DNA from: Sipunculus nudus
Lineage: Eukaryota; Annelida; Sipuncula; Golfingiida; Sipunculidae
Direction: 5' to 3'
Assembly: GCA_026874595.1 (NCBI GenBank)
Contig: CM049318.1
Coordinates: forward strand, 33,253,956-33,317,955
Length of the DNA: 64,000 nucleotides
This document shows positions 46,571 through 59,071 of this stretch, one piece after another (positions within the stretch are counted from its first letter, which is position 1; the number at the start of each line of letters is the position of its first letter). The translations under genes were made by a program, and so were the position numbers. The notes beneath the pieces are model-generated. The model was not told where the DNA came from. It was given only the letters and a program-made list of their open reading frames with translations, and made no database searches.

Positions 46571-48395
46571 TTATACTGGGTTATCGCAAGTTGGATAATG
46601 TTTATGCTCTCAATCATGTCAGTTTGTACTCCTGTTTCATTTTGTTTGATTGTTTGACTGTTTGCATGATAGTTATGGATGAATTTTCAGTGAAATTTTG
46701 TAAAATTGTGAGGCTAAGATGGCTTGATGAAATTGCCTGAAGTTTCAGTATTACCTGATTATTTTTTGTCAGTCTTCCCACATGAAATTACCACAAGTGC
46801 CAACATCTGGTTTTGGAGTTAGGTACTAAATGACAAATTGGTCATGAGCAAGAAAAAAATGGTAGAACCCACTGTGTAAAGCTGGTGACACATACCAGTG
46901 TTTATCGCATCTGATTAACACATGGTCATACCATCAGTCTAAATAATATTGGACACTATAATTTCAGTTGAACATGACACATACATCCGGCAATGATTGT
47001 TAGCTGCATTCAACAGATCCGTTGATCCAAGATATTGAGCACTGCTCGATTTTTGCTATAAACACATCTGGTAAACACATATGGAGATTCCACTTTATGA
47101 CATATAATTAGGGAAGCCCTCAATTCCATGATCAAAATATGAGGTTTAAAAGTTCATTGAAGGGGTATTACTGTAAGGAAGCATCCCCATGTCTATAACA
47201 CTTAACATGCCGAAAAAGTACAACAATGAATTTGATGCAATAAAAAGTGACATTTAAAGTGGAAGTAACATTAAGCATTAAGCGGACAATTATTTTGGAG
47301 AGGAGGGTCCTATCCGACATTCATCTAATTAAAAACATAATTATTTGTTATATTTTTACTGAAATATCATTTAGGTTTACAGGCATAAAACTTGACCTGA
47401 AAGGACAAAATGATGTATCGTCACCTGTTGGACGCTTGTATTTGTCTTATGTTGCTGCATGGTAGTCGTCCGTTGATCGCATATGAAAAATGGATGCTAT
47501 AAATGCAATGTGATAATCTATGGCTTTAGGTGTGGGCTGTCTGAGTAACGACTAGTGTTAAAATGCATTTATTTGAAATGCTCATATGTTGATTGCAAGA
47601 GGGTGTGTGCAATTATTTTATATACTAAAAAAATATGTACATTAAAACTATGGCAAATGTATAATCTTATAATGTTTTTAGTGATGTAATTTGTATGTTT
47701 GAAAAGAATGTATTTTAATATTTTTTTCGTAATATTGTGCTGGGGCAAATATGTTAGGACATATCTCTTGGAGAATCATTGTATTTTTTCTGATGATATA
47801 TAGATATATATAAGAAAACTGTAAGTACTTGGTAGCTGTTTCTCATGAGAAACATTCTGTACATTCCACAATGCCATTATATCTTAACACTCAGGTGCCA
47901 AATATGGGATATCACTAATACCAAACCTCTCATGTATGGAGGCAGTAAATGACTGCCTGCCTGAAAATTTGGAGGCATACAACTAGTGCCCTCTAGTGTC
48001 CAGCCTGACCGGACCATGCATTCATTGAACACAGCTGTGTGTGCAATGGACATGGTGTTTTTGCTTGGTGATCATCATGATATTTGTTATTTATTATGTT
48101 GTGTTAAAAAATATTACAGAATCATGAAAATAAATGAGAATTGCGGCATTCAGTGCAATTTACATCAAAAATTGATCTTGTATCCACAGCTTCGCAGGAT
48201 AATATAAGGGAACTTTATACAGGGACTTTCATTCATGAATATATGTCAAATTTTACCAGTTTCCTTGCATTGTTTGTACATTCAGGTACAAAACTATTGT
48301 AACCTCATAATTATTCAATAATCATATTAATTTAATAGAGTTCATAGCATATATTAGCTAATAAAGTGTGGATAGTTTTACAGAGTGCATATAAA
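46571..48395. other. Ferroportin 3' UTR and downstream spacer
   Basis: The 3' UTR must begin at 46571. The first AATAAA I see in the sense direction is at 47239-47244, a candidate poly(A) signal. A block near 46880-47050 (GGTGACACATACCAGTG..) has repeat-like wording. Confidence 0.4.
47239..47244 (+). terminator. Candidate ferroportin poly(A) signal
   Basis: AATAAA 669 bases after the stop codon; position only, with no independent support. Confidence 0.3.
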
Positions 48396-48396
48396 A

Positions 48397-48528
48397 GCGG
48401 ACCGAACTGTCTCACTTGTGAAGCTTGGTTTTCTAGTGAAGAGGTTGGAATGCCATGTGCGCCATCAACATGGGTTAAAATCCCGGATGGGCCCAGAATT
48501 TTCCCTTGAGTAATTTGTCTTCATAACA
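48397..48528 (+). mobile_element. tRNA-like SINE copy 1
   Basis: GCGGACCGAACTGTCTCAC.. followed by a box-B-like GGTTAAAATCC (48473-48483), then CCCAGAATTTTCCCTTGAG and AATTTGTCTT. It matches 48664-48777. It has no cloverleaf complete enough to be a tRNA gene. Confidence 0.55.
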
Positions 48529-48663
48529 AAATGGGGCTCATCCAATGTGACAGTAAACTTTGTGGACAAGAGAATTAGCTCACCAAGTGTGATTCCTGGG
48601 ATAATTACTCTTGTTCTGATAGCAGAAAGCTCTTAACAGGGTGTGTGTTATGGGGTGACATGA

Positions 48664-48777
48664 AGCAGACCAAATTGTCTCGCTAGTGAAGCTTGCACCG
48701 GACTTGTGCACCACTGACATGGGTTCAAATCCTGGATTGGCCCAGTATTTTCCCCTGAGCAATTTGTCTTTGTAACA
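48664..48777 (+). mobile_element. tRNA-like SINE copy 2
   Basis: AGCAGACCAAATTGTCTCGC.. with a box-B-like GGTTCAAATCC (48722-48732) and the same 3' words (CCCAGTATTTTCCCCTGAG, AATTTGTCTT). It lies about 265 bp after copy 1 in the same direction. Confidence 0.55.
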
Positions 48778-48799
48778 ATAGTCAGTTTTGTCAGTGCCA

Positions 48800-50240
48800 A
48801 TGAGTGTCAGGCTGAATCATGCTTGACTGCACAAATGGGCTTCTGGCTGCACCAGCCAGTCGTTTTTCTGCTCCATCTACATAAGAAACTGCGTTGGCGA
48901 TATCCCGTATTCTTATACATTTTTAAATAATATAAATATATGTATATTACAGGTTGTACGGTTTAAAACGGGTTTTATCATGCTTATTGATTATCCATGA
49001 AAATTTGTTGTTGGTCCATGGGCCAAACATTATCTTTTTGTTTATATACAGTAATTATAGTGTCAGAGACACGAACAGAATGTGTATACAAGCTGAGACA
49101 AAAAAATTATTTATTTTTACTTTTCAGGTTATAAAATTTTTGTAAACACCTGCATTCGAAATTTATTTGTCAGGAAATAGGAAATTTCTTATTTTCTTCA
49201 GATTTATAAAGGTGATTTCACTCTTGGCATGCACGGTTAACAAAAGTAATATTAGATTCAAACAGAATGCTATAATGCATGGTAAACTAGTTTTTACTAT
49301 GTTTAAAAGGGTTTCTCAGATAAGGATGTGGTTTATAAGAATGCTGTGATATTTTTGGTCTTATTTTAAAGATTAAAAAAATTGTATATATCTATAAACA
49401 AAGCAGAAATAATTGATTTAAATTAATTGTAATATAAAACTTCTAAAATTCGTAAAACCAGGTAATACGAAGCATAGTAGAAATTATATGGTATTTTCTA
49501 TGGTAACTTCTACTGATTAATAACCCTACAGCTTTTTATGTGTTAATAATATTTGTAGCTTTGAAACCTTGTGAACATATTGAAAATATAAAGATACCAT
49601 ATCTTGCCAGTAAATACTTAACATATACAGCATTAATTTTATTGTCAGGTAGGATCTAACTCCACATATATATACATACACACACACACACACAGAGTGA
49701 AAACTCCCCTTATGGTCACCTCACTATTACAGACACCTTCATGACATACATGATAGGTGTAAGAGACTTGAAAATCTCTAACCTCCCTGTGTTAGGGAGA
49801 TTATAGAATGTCCCTTTTGGGGGGCATAAACGTTCCTGCAAGTTTCCATAAATGGAATGTTCAACTCTATTATGTGAATACTGTGATTGGCTTTATATTT
49901 GCGCAGCTCAAATTTCGCGATTTCTTCATTTTTGGCGTTTCGCAAGGGTTTCTTTTTTGCGATTGCACCAGAACCTATACAATCTAAGTACAGCTGTATT
50001 TGTATTGATTTGTAAATCCTACAATACCCTGCTTATTTCTGGTTCAGTAATTCACTAATGACTAGCATCACAGTTGATATATCTTATGCAATTACCGCAT
50101 GACTAATCTGTTTTTGCAAATGCATCATCCCCTCTTGTTCATCTTAGTTGATGGGGCATTTTATTCCCTAGGGGTTTATTTTCATATTCAGGAATATTGC
50201 AAAATTAAAACACTTGCAAATAAAAAGGCAACCACAGTAT
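48800..50240. other. Intergenic stretch without recognised gene
   Basis: AT-rich; contains a short (CA)n run at about 49676-49694 and a block near 49697-49760 with a GTGAAAACTCC..TCACTATTACAGACACC phrase resembling mariner-type ends. Confidence 0.4.
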
Positions 50241-50241
50241 A

Positions 50242-50417
50242 CAGTGAAACCTCATTGTGACAAAGTCAAAGGGATCCTCAGAAATTTTGACACAACCGAG
50301 GTTCAACACAAGCAGGTTTTATTTGGTACTAATTTGAGTTGTCTGGAATATCGAGTCTGTAAGTGTCATAAGTGGGGTATTTGACTTAAGCGAATTCGAC
50401 ATAAAGAGGTTTCACTG
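50242..50417. mobile_element. 176-bp mariner-type MITE
   Basis: CAGTGAAACCTC at the left and its exact inverse GAGGTTTCACTG at the right, flanked by TA on both sides (50240-50241 and 50418-50419). A complete small Tc1/mariner-type MITE. Confidence 0.85.
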
Positions 50418-50419
50418 TA

Positions 50420-53400
50420 TATATAGAAGCTTAGGTAAAGATAAAAATCTTATCTTTACTTACGCTTCTACTACACACTAACACGGCTTTATCACTTATT
50501 TTATGTTTTCACATAATACTTGCACAAAACATTAAAGGTAGAAGATTTTATAGTAGATCTGGCATGTTTTGATAGCATACAATAATTTATACTCTGTTTA
50601 TATACTGTATATATTTTAGTACAGGGATATGGGTTCAGTGCACAAGACCTATGTTATATACATTGCTTGAACTTAGTGTGGGTGATCAATTATTATAATT
50701 TTAAAATTAAGACAGGGTAGGGATATGTTTATCTGCTTCATCCCTGCTTTTATTCATAAAAAGGGGTAGCAAATGTATAAACCCTCATGGACCATATGTT
50801 TCTTCTTATCCTCAACAATGTTAAAATGTTTGTGTGTGTGTCTTACCTTTTAACCATATTTCAGGTACAGGCAGAGCTGGATCAGTTGTTGTATATTTAT
50901 ATGTTAACTTTTACAATGTGTCAATGAAATGAAGCTGAGATGTTTATGTATATTAACACCATGACCATCTTCTGGTCTCAAATTACAATTCAGGATACAG
51001 GGAAAAGAAATTCTTGACATACCAATTACTGTTTTGTATTTTATTTGTGCTACCTGTGAACCATAATTTCTATGGTTATTTATTATCCAGTTGTTCACCT
51101 TTAGAGTGATGCCACTGGACTATGTTTTATGGGGCCTTTTCATTTTTATCACAGTATAATAATTATGATGTAAATATTTAACTGAACCATATTCTATATG
51201 TCTACTTTTTACAGTTAAAGACTAGTGCTAGTGGCTGTTACTTAAAATACAGGGTACCAGTAATGATGTTGTACATGATATATACATGAATTATTATGCT
51301 TGCGTTTTATTATGGATGGGAACATTGGTATTGAATCAACATGTGTTAATCAAATTATAGTAAGCATACCAGATAACATGTATTAACTAGTTGTAGGAAT
51401 CGGTTGTAACTTCATATGCAATGACTGAAAGATACTTGAAGGTGGTTTCTGCAAGGAGTTTATAACAAATGGAGTCCCAACTCTGTGAATCTTTGCCAGC
51501 ACTTGCATGTCAGTCTTGCGCTAATTGCAGTTAAGATGCGATAAGCCCGTTAACGCTATTGTGTGACTATTGTACCGGGTTGTCAGGTGCAGCTGCGGCA
51601 CAGCCTTTGATTTAGTGAGGCTGGTGGATCTTACTGACCAGTCCGCTGAAGCTCTTCAGGCCAAGAGCGATAAATCCAGTAACTGAGCAAAAATTCTCTG
51701 GAATAACATTGACCAGAAATATGAATGCACAGATCACTTGTTTTGTTAAGAATTATGTGCAACAGGTATATTTAGAGAGGTCTCATAGTTTGCTATAAAC
51801 TCCTTGGTTTCTGAGACTATTCCTATCAGGCTACAGACAGGTTGTGTGGCCCATCCAATGTCAACACTAAGTTAGCAGTGGAATACTGAGTCATATCAGT
51901 AAGACTAGTAGAATCAGCTCTGCATATTGCTATATATCTTGCTATTTGAGGTTCATCTGGCACAGTTCTGAGGCTATCTGTCTAGTTTTCTCCTTAAAGT
52001 GTCCATTGAACAATCTTTTGTATTTCTGACATGCTGGCAGGAGAATGAAGAATCTTGGAACAAGTATGGTGAAACTTGCAATGACCTTACATCATTTTAA
52101 TTCAATTCCAGTTCCTACAGTTTACCTGTTGATTTTAATGAAATTCAGAATTGATCCCAGTTGTGGGTCTTCTTGTACAATATCCAAACCTTTTATAAAG
52201 TCAGGCCATTTCTTCATAATTCTATTGTCCATAATTGTTTTTGGTACACATATATCAGATACTTTGTTAAAAAAATATATTTTTCTCAGTATCAGTGAAT
52301 TTACTCTGTGAAAAACAGATTAGTTTTCCAATATCTTCATTTCTTGGCTGATCAGTATGGCTTACACTCCAGGTGTGAATATCAATGTTCCCAGTGGATC
52401 TTATGAACGGTCTGCTACTTTATGCATTATTCTTCTTTGTCAATGGAAATGATGTGTCTTACTAGAAAATGGGGACCTGTTGGGTCCTGTTGCAGAGGAA
52501 GGTTATTTTGATACTGGTAAGCAGGTAACAGTGAAAACTTAATTATTTATGTCTTGAATACAATGTTTGTTAATTATTGGGCATTTGTTCACTTTATTAT
52601 TTAAGAAGGGTTTCTACCATACTTATTTTTCACTATTGTTCTGATATCTTTTCCATTTTACCAGGTTTATCAGATGGATGTATTAGTATGGCACATTTGA
52701 AAACTGGTCAGTATATAATGAGTCTACTTCTGTTTACCTTCTTTGAATCAGTTTATTATTTTTGAAAAAATGTGATATTTTATAACTTAAATTTTACTGA
52801 TTTGGTAAAAGAAATCTCTAACCATAAATTAACCTACAGAATATTTTCAGGATAAAGATGGGTTTCCATGTACACATATATGCATAGATGCTGATATGCA
52901 TGAATAAATAGGTGTGTTTCCATGTGATATGCATAGATGCTGATATGCATGAATAAATAGGTGTGTTTCCATGTGTGTGTATATGCGTATAAGTGTGAAC
53001 TAGCCTACTCACATATTTGTACAGTGGATTGAGCAGACCTTCAGCAAAAAGATGATGAAGTGAGGTAATTTTTCCCTGTATCCATGAGTTCACGGAGACC
53101 CTATTGGTGTTTTCTCTCCTGTGGCGATTTTCACGCATTATTATATGCACATACGCTGACGGACACATGGAAATACAGGATACAAATCATTTTAGTGATT
53201 TTTCATGCATATACACATATGCGCGCACATTTAAGATTCCATCAGTACAGTTAGACTCATTCATTAAGTTTAATATGAATAATGCCTGTTTTGTAATAAA
53301 AACATAGAGTGTACTGTTCATCTATGTCAAGAATGATGTCACAGTTTGGCAGTTTTCACATAAGGCTGTGACATAAACTCATACCTTACTTGGGGGTATT

Positions 53401-53515
53401 GTTATCTGCAGACTGAGATGTAATAAAGGTTTTTTTATGAAAAATTGATAAGTGATTTCATATCTTTTGTCATTTTATCATATTATCTTGATACCTGTCA
53501 ACACTGTGCTGCCAT
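50420..53515. other. Intergenic stretch without recognised gene
   Basis: I see no exon with family resemblance on either strand. 52850-53000 has two near-identical 60-bp phrases (GATGCTGATATGCATGAATA at 52887 and 52929). Confidence 0.4.
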
Positions 53516-55290
53516 CATCATTCACACACTGTGCCACCTTTATCCTCACTCCTAACACTACGCCACCTTCATCCTCATTCCACATGGTGCCGACCCCATC
53601 TTCATTCTATACACTGTGCCACCTGCATCCTCATTCTATACACTGTGCCACCTGCATCCTCATTCCACACACTGTGCCACCTGCATCCTCATTCCACACA
53701 CTGTGCCACCTGCATCCTCATTCCACACACTGTGCCACCTGCATCCTTATTCTAATCACTGTGCCACCTGCATCCTCCTTCTATACACTTTGCCACCTGC
53801 ATCATTCTATAAACTGTGCCACCTGCATCCTCATTCCACACACTATTCCACCTGCATCCTCATACCCTCTGCCACCTGCGTCCTCATTCTATACACTGTG
53901 CCACCTGCATCCTCATTCTATACATAGTGCCACCTGCATCCTCATTCTATACATAGTGCCACCTGCATCCTCATTCACATACTGTACCATCTACATCCTG
54001 GTTCCACACGATGTGCCACCATCTTCCTCATTCCACACACTGTGCCACCTGCATCCTCATTCTATACACTTTGCCACCTGCATCATTCTATACACTGTGC
54101 CACCTGCATCCTCATTCCACACACTATGCCACCTGCATCCTCATACCCTGTGCCACCTGCATCCTCATTATGTACATTGTCCCACCTGCATCCTCATTCT
54201 ATACACTGCCACCTGCATCCCCATTCCTCACACTATGCCACCTGCATCTTCATTCTATACACACAGTTCCATCTGCGTCCTCATTCTATACACTGTGCCA
54301 CCTGCATCCTCATTCTATACATAGTGCCACCTGCATGCTCATTCACATACTGTACCATCTACATCCTGGTTCCACACAATGTGCTACTTTCATCCTCATT
54401 CCACACAGTGCCATCTTCATCCTCATTCACACACTGTGCCACCTACATCCCAATTCCACACAATGTGCCACCTACATCCCAATTCCACACAATGTGCCAC
54501 CTTCTTCCTCATTCCACACACTGTGCCACCTGCATCCTCATTCCACACAGTGCCACCTGTATCCTCATTCTATACACTGTGCCACCTGCATCCTCGTTTA
54601 TACAATGTGCCACCTGCATCCTCATTCCACACACTATGCCATCTGCATCCCCATTCTATACACATTGTGCACCTACATCCTGATTCAACTTAATGTGCCT
54701 CTTTCATCCTCATTGTACTCAGTGCCACCTACATCCTCATCCACACAAAGTGCCATCTTCATCCTCATTCCACACCCTGTGCCACCTGCATCCTCATTCC
54801 ACACCCTGTGCCACCTGCATCCTCATTCCACACACTGTGTCACCTTCATTCTAATTCCACACACTGTGCTACCTGCATCCTCATTCCACACACTGTGCCA
54901 CCTTCATTCTCATTCCACACAAAGTGCAACCATCCTAATTCTGCACACTTTGCCACCTTCATCTCCATTCCACACACTGTGCCACCTAAATCCTGTTTCA
55001 ACTTAATGTGCCACTTTCATCCTCATTCCACACAGTGCAACCTACATCACGATTCCACACAATGTGCCACCTTCATCCTCATTCCACAAAATGTGCCAAC
55101 TGCATCCTCATTCCACACACTGTGCCACCACCACCCTCATTCCACACACTGTGCCACCACCACCCTCATTCCACACACTGTGCCACCACCACCCTCATTC
55201 CACACACTCTGCCACCTTCATCTTCATTCCACACAGTGTTCACCTATATCCTCAATCCTCATTCAATTCAAATCTGTCACTATAATTCTG
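53516..55290. repeat. 29-bp minisatellite, about 60 copies
   Basis: The unit is essentially CTGTGCCACCTGCATCCTCA plus TTCTATACA or TTCCACACA, with a 29-bp period over about 1.77 kb. Because 29 is not a multiple of 3, each + frame in turn reads the same His/Pro/Ser/Cys-rich phrases (HCATCIL, LCHLHPHS, VPPASSF), producing overlapping open frames of 290, 331, 213 and 176 codons. Toward the end the unit changes to CACCACCACCCTCATTCCAC. Confidence 0.93.
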
Positions 55291-58200
55291 ACCCAAAAGT
55301 TGATCAGTTTTGATAATTTTAGTACAAAGGTAGAATAAAAACAAACAAAATTTCTCATTGATAGTTTTGCACTATGCAGTAGAGTGATGTAGAAAAAAAT
55401 TCACCAAACCCTACAAGCCTCTTCTTCCTAAATGGGGGCCCAGGCCTGAAACTGGTGCATAAATGTATCAGTATACCTGGGTTTACACTCAGTCCTGATT
55501 ACAGCATATGAGCACTTGTTTTAGTTGAGTTTTAAGCATGAGGGTATGCATTCATCCCTGTTTGTATGTGTGTTTAGGTATGTTTGTGTGCAATCATAAA
55601 TGGAATCTCATAAAATTTCTCAGGGTATTTTGGGTATGGGCCAGTGAAGAATTGATTAGATTTTGGTATGATTCCTGCACATGATCTGGGTTCAGGAATG
55701 TCATCAAGGAATATTCAGAAATGTGCAGTAACTTATGCATGAATGAAACTTGAAATATTGGCTAAATAAGATAATGGAAACACAGGGAGTATCCAATGAT
55801 AGGATCCCCCACATGGCTGAGGCTTGCATTCCCTAAAAAAATAAAGATTTATAGTTTTCAATATATTTTTTCATTTAAAAAAAAGTCAGTTCATGTCCAA
55901 CATTCCACCTTTGAGCACAATCATTGCAGTGTTTAGGGTTTGCATCCCAATAATGGATGATTTTTTCATTAGAACACAAAGCATACAATAATCTCTTGCA
56001 CATTTATTTTAACAAGATACACAATGCAAACAAAACTGTAAACACAACAGATACTAAAAGGAAAACTAATCAACAAGCACAAGATGTGGAGAAAAACAGT
56101 GATTTAACTTAACAACATGCACAATACTGGCATTAAAGGAATATACATTCAATATCTATATAATATAACAATAGTAAAATTTTATACAAGAAAATTTGAC
56201 TAGTATTCAGGTGCTAACACAACACTATAAATTTCAAATCTGTTTAAAAAAACATTTCATATGCAACTAGAACGGCACTCACTGAGTGCATACCTCCACC
56301 AAAACAAAACAACCTGACTGGATTGGCTCTATCAAACAGATCCACACCAAAATCATGGTGCATACTCCTCTCCTCCAACATGTGTGGAAACTGGTTCAGT
56401 TGTTTTTGCATACTTCTACCCACAAACTAACAATCACAGATGGAAACATAACCTCCTTTGGCAGAGTTAATAATTCATTTGAACACCGTGTCAAATATAC
56501 ACACATTTTCTTTTATCATTCAAGCTGCATTTACTTCTACATGTTAATTTTGTTTAATTTTAGTAATAATAATACATACACTGATGCTGACTACCTTGTA
56601 TAAGAGCTTTGGGTCACTGCTGATGCAAATAAGGTCATAGTGACACAATTCTTTACATCAAATCCTAAAGCAATTACATTTTTATGCTACATGATTCAAT
56701 ATCAGAAATCCAACATTAGGCTATTAATTACATACAACTGGCATCATATATTGTGACATTGCTTTTCGTACATAGTAGGGGTTGAGTAAATTGTTACTTC
56801 AGTCATTTTAACATTCAATAAGGGTTTACCTACTAGCTTGCTACCTACCCTTTGAACCTTTACTTATCAGCTTACATTAACAAGATTAATGAAAGATATG
56901 TAAACAATGATGTCCTTCCCTGAGAAACATTACAGGACTCCCATTATATTCATTTATGTGGTCATTATATATAAATGGTAATTTCAAAAAGACATTTTTA
57001 TGGGGGGGGGGGGGGGGCAGGGTCGCACAATTAAGGGGGAATTAAATGCGGTGCTGAATTAAAATTCTTGGAACCTGACATACTATGGTACAATATCTTG
57101 AGATTCATGCTCTAAAATTTACTCAAATATCACTTCTGAGATATTTTTCTATAGATCTGGTAGGAGGGGGCACTATCTGATATGCCAAAGGAGTCCATGA
57201 CAAAACCTACACAATATGGCCATAATAAAATTCAAAGATCTACTCAATTTAGAAATCACAAATTTACATTGGCTGCCTGATAGTGATATGCAAAATGCAC
57301 ATCAAAGTCCCTTGGCTCAGTAAAGCTGACAACATCTTTGTTCACATAATATATATCAAATATACATAAAAATCTCTAATGGGCAGGAGACAGAATAGGA
57401 TGACCATATATAGGTCAATCATAAATGTATTTATACCATACAGTCATACCTTTTCATACTTTTTTTTTCTGAACACTCAAACTAATTAAGTTAACCAGAG
57501 ACCCTGTACACAATTTTTGGTCACATTTCTTAAGTAAACTTATACATGACTAGTACAGGACATACCTGGTATTCTCCTTACTCATTCTCCTCAACAAAGG
57601 CAGATGTTAAAAACGTAAATTTCAATATTTGCCATAACCTTGCACACACATTTCAGGAATAATCTATAATCTTTTTGATAAATTCTTAAATACATTTTTG
57701 AACGTTCAGTAATTAACCAATCAGATGTTGTTCATGCAACTAATTTCTGACCAATCAGATTTCATCTTACATGACTTCCAAAGACTCAATGATAAATTTT
57801 GGTTGTTGTTTTCCATAGGATGAACAAATGTTGTCATGGCAGTGATACATTGAGATTTAACCCTACTAAAAGTTGAGGATTAGGGCATGGTCTTAAAAAA
57901 AAGTTATTCCTCTCCAATCTTTGCCCAATACACATTTCTTTCTAGTAAACTCTGTCTGCAGATAGATTCTCTGCCTGATGTTGTTAATTGAGTACAGCTG
58001 TGCCCTAGCTTATCAAAACCTGACAGATTTATTTCTTCAAGTTTCTCAAAACAGCTAAAGGGGCTGTTATTTTGTGTACACAATTGTGACTTAAACCAAG
58101 AAATTTATAAATGGAGATATAATTAATTATTCATATTTTCCAATATGATATTTAAATCTTTTAAAATTGTGACACCTCTGTGATTAAGATTTCAGGGCAT

Positions 58201-58360
58201 TCCGAGATTGGGCTAATGAAAAATCAATAAGATTTTGGTGTAGATCCAGAACCTGATCTGGATCAAGGAATATTCACAAATGTACTGTAATTTATGCACA
58301 AATAGTGCTGGGAATATAGGCTAAATAAGTGAATTGCATAAGCTTTCATTCCTTAGAATG
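55291..58360. other. Intergenic stretch without recognised gene
   Basis: No coding exon recognised. A phrase around TTTTGGTATGATTCCTGCAC..GATCTGGGTTCAGGAAT (about 55650) recurs in diverged form at about 58210-58270, suggesting a dispersed repeat. A poly(G) run lies at 57003-57017. Confidence 0.4.
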
Positions 58361-58375
58361 CAGATTTTCTAAAGT

Positions 58376-58740
58376 GATCTTATATTAAGATATTTAAATC
58401 TGAGACAGCTTGATGATTATCACATTTCTGGTTTTCTTTTTCTTAGGCACTGTGTACGTCAGTGTGTGAAAGAATTATAAGAGGATATGTTTTTTCTCAT
58501 TTATTTCCAAAATGATCTTATATTAAGCATTTAAAACTGAAACACATTAATGGTTATCACATTTTTTTTTATTCTTAGGCACTCTGGGTATGTCTGTGTG
58601 TGAAAGACTAAAAGGATGTGTATTTTTCATTTATTTCAAAGATGATCTTATATTAAGACATTTTAATCTTAGACAGTAATGTGATTATCATATTTCTTTT
58701 TTTTCCAGGCACTATGTGTATGTGTAAGAAACAAACATCC
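58376..58740. repeat. Three-copy tandem repeat of about 120-135 bp
   Basis: GATCTTATATTAAG begins each unit at about 58376, 58513 and 58638; each continues with GATTATCA/GGTTATCA, a T-rich tract and AGGCACT.TG. It lies 3' of INPP1 and may be inside its 3' UTR. Confidence 0.75.
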
Positions 58741-59071
58741 TTATTTTATGATTCCTGTTTTTCTAATATACCCTCATTTTATATTTTTTATACTTTTAAA
58801 GATTAAGTAAACCAACATGTCTGGTCTGGTGTTCAGAGTGTATCAGGCAAGGTTTTTGTCACAGATTTGTATGTCTATTACTTTTTTTTTAAATTTCTTT
58901 AATTATACCTTACTTAATCTTCATTTAAGGTATTAAATTATTCTCTAAGAGACATGATGATATCATTCTAGTGATTTCACATTCCCAAAATAGTTAACAT
59001 TTGTGGATAAACACAGCTGAGACATTCAATAATTTTAAGGGCAGTCTATGCAACACACAAATTAGTAATGA

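Noticed and set aside
48397-48528. Functional tRNA gene
   Set aside because: A box-B-like word is present but no full acceptor stem or anticodon arm could be drawn; better read as a SINE.
53516-55290. CRISPR-like array
   Set aside because: Repeat units follow one another without unique spacers and the context is eukaryotic; the same applies to 62250-62840 and the 180-bp array.
53452-55338. Large open frames of 176-331 codons as a repetitive protein
   Set aside because: The 29-bp repeat period produces the same peptides in all three frames; there is no single start and no splice or family support.
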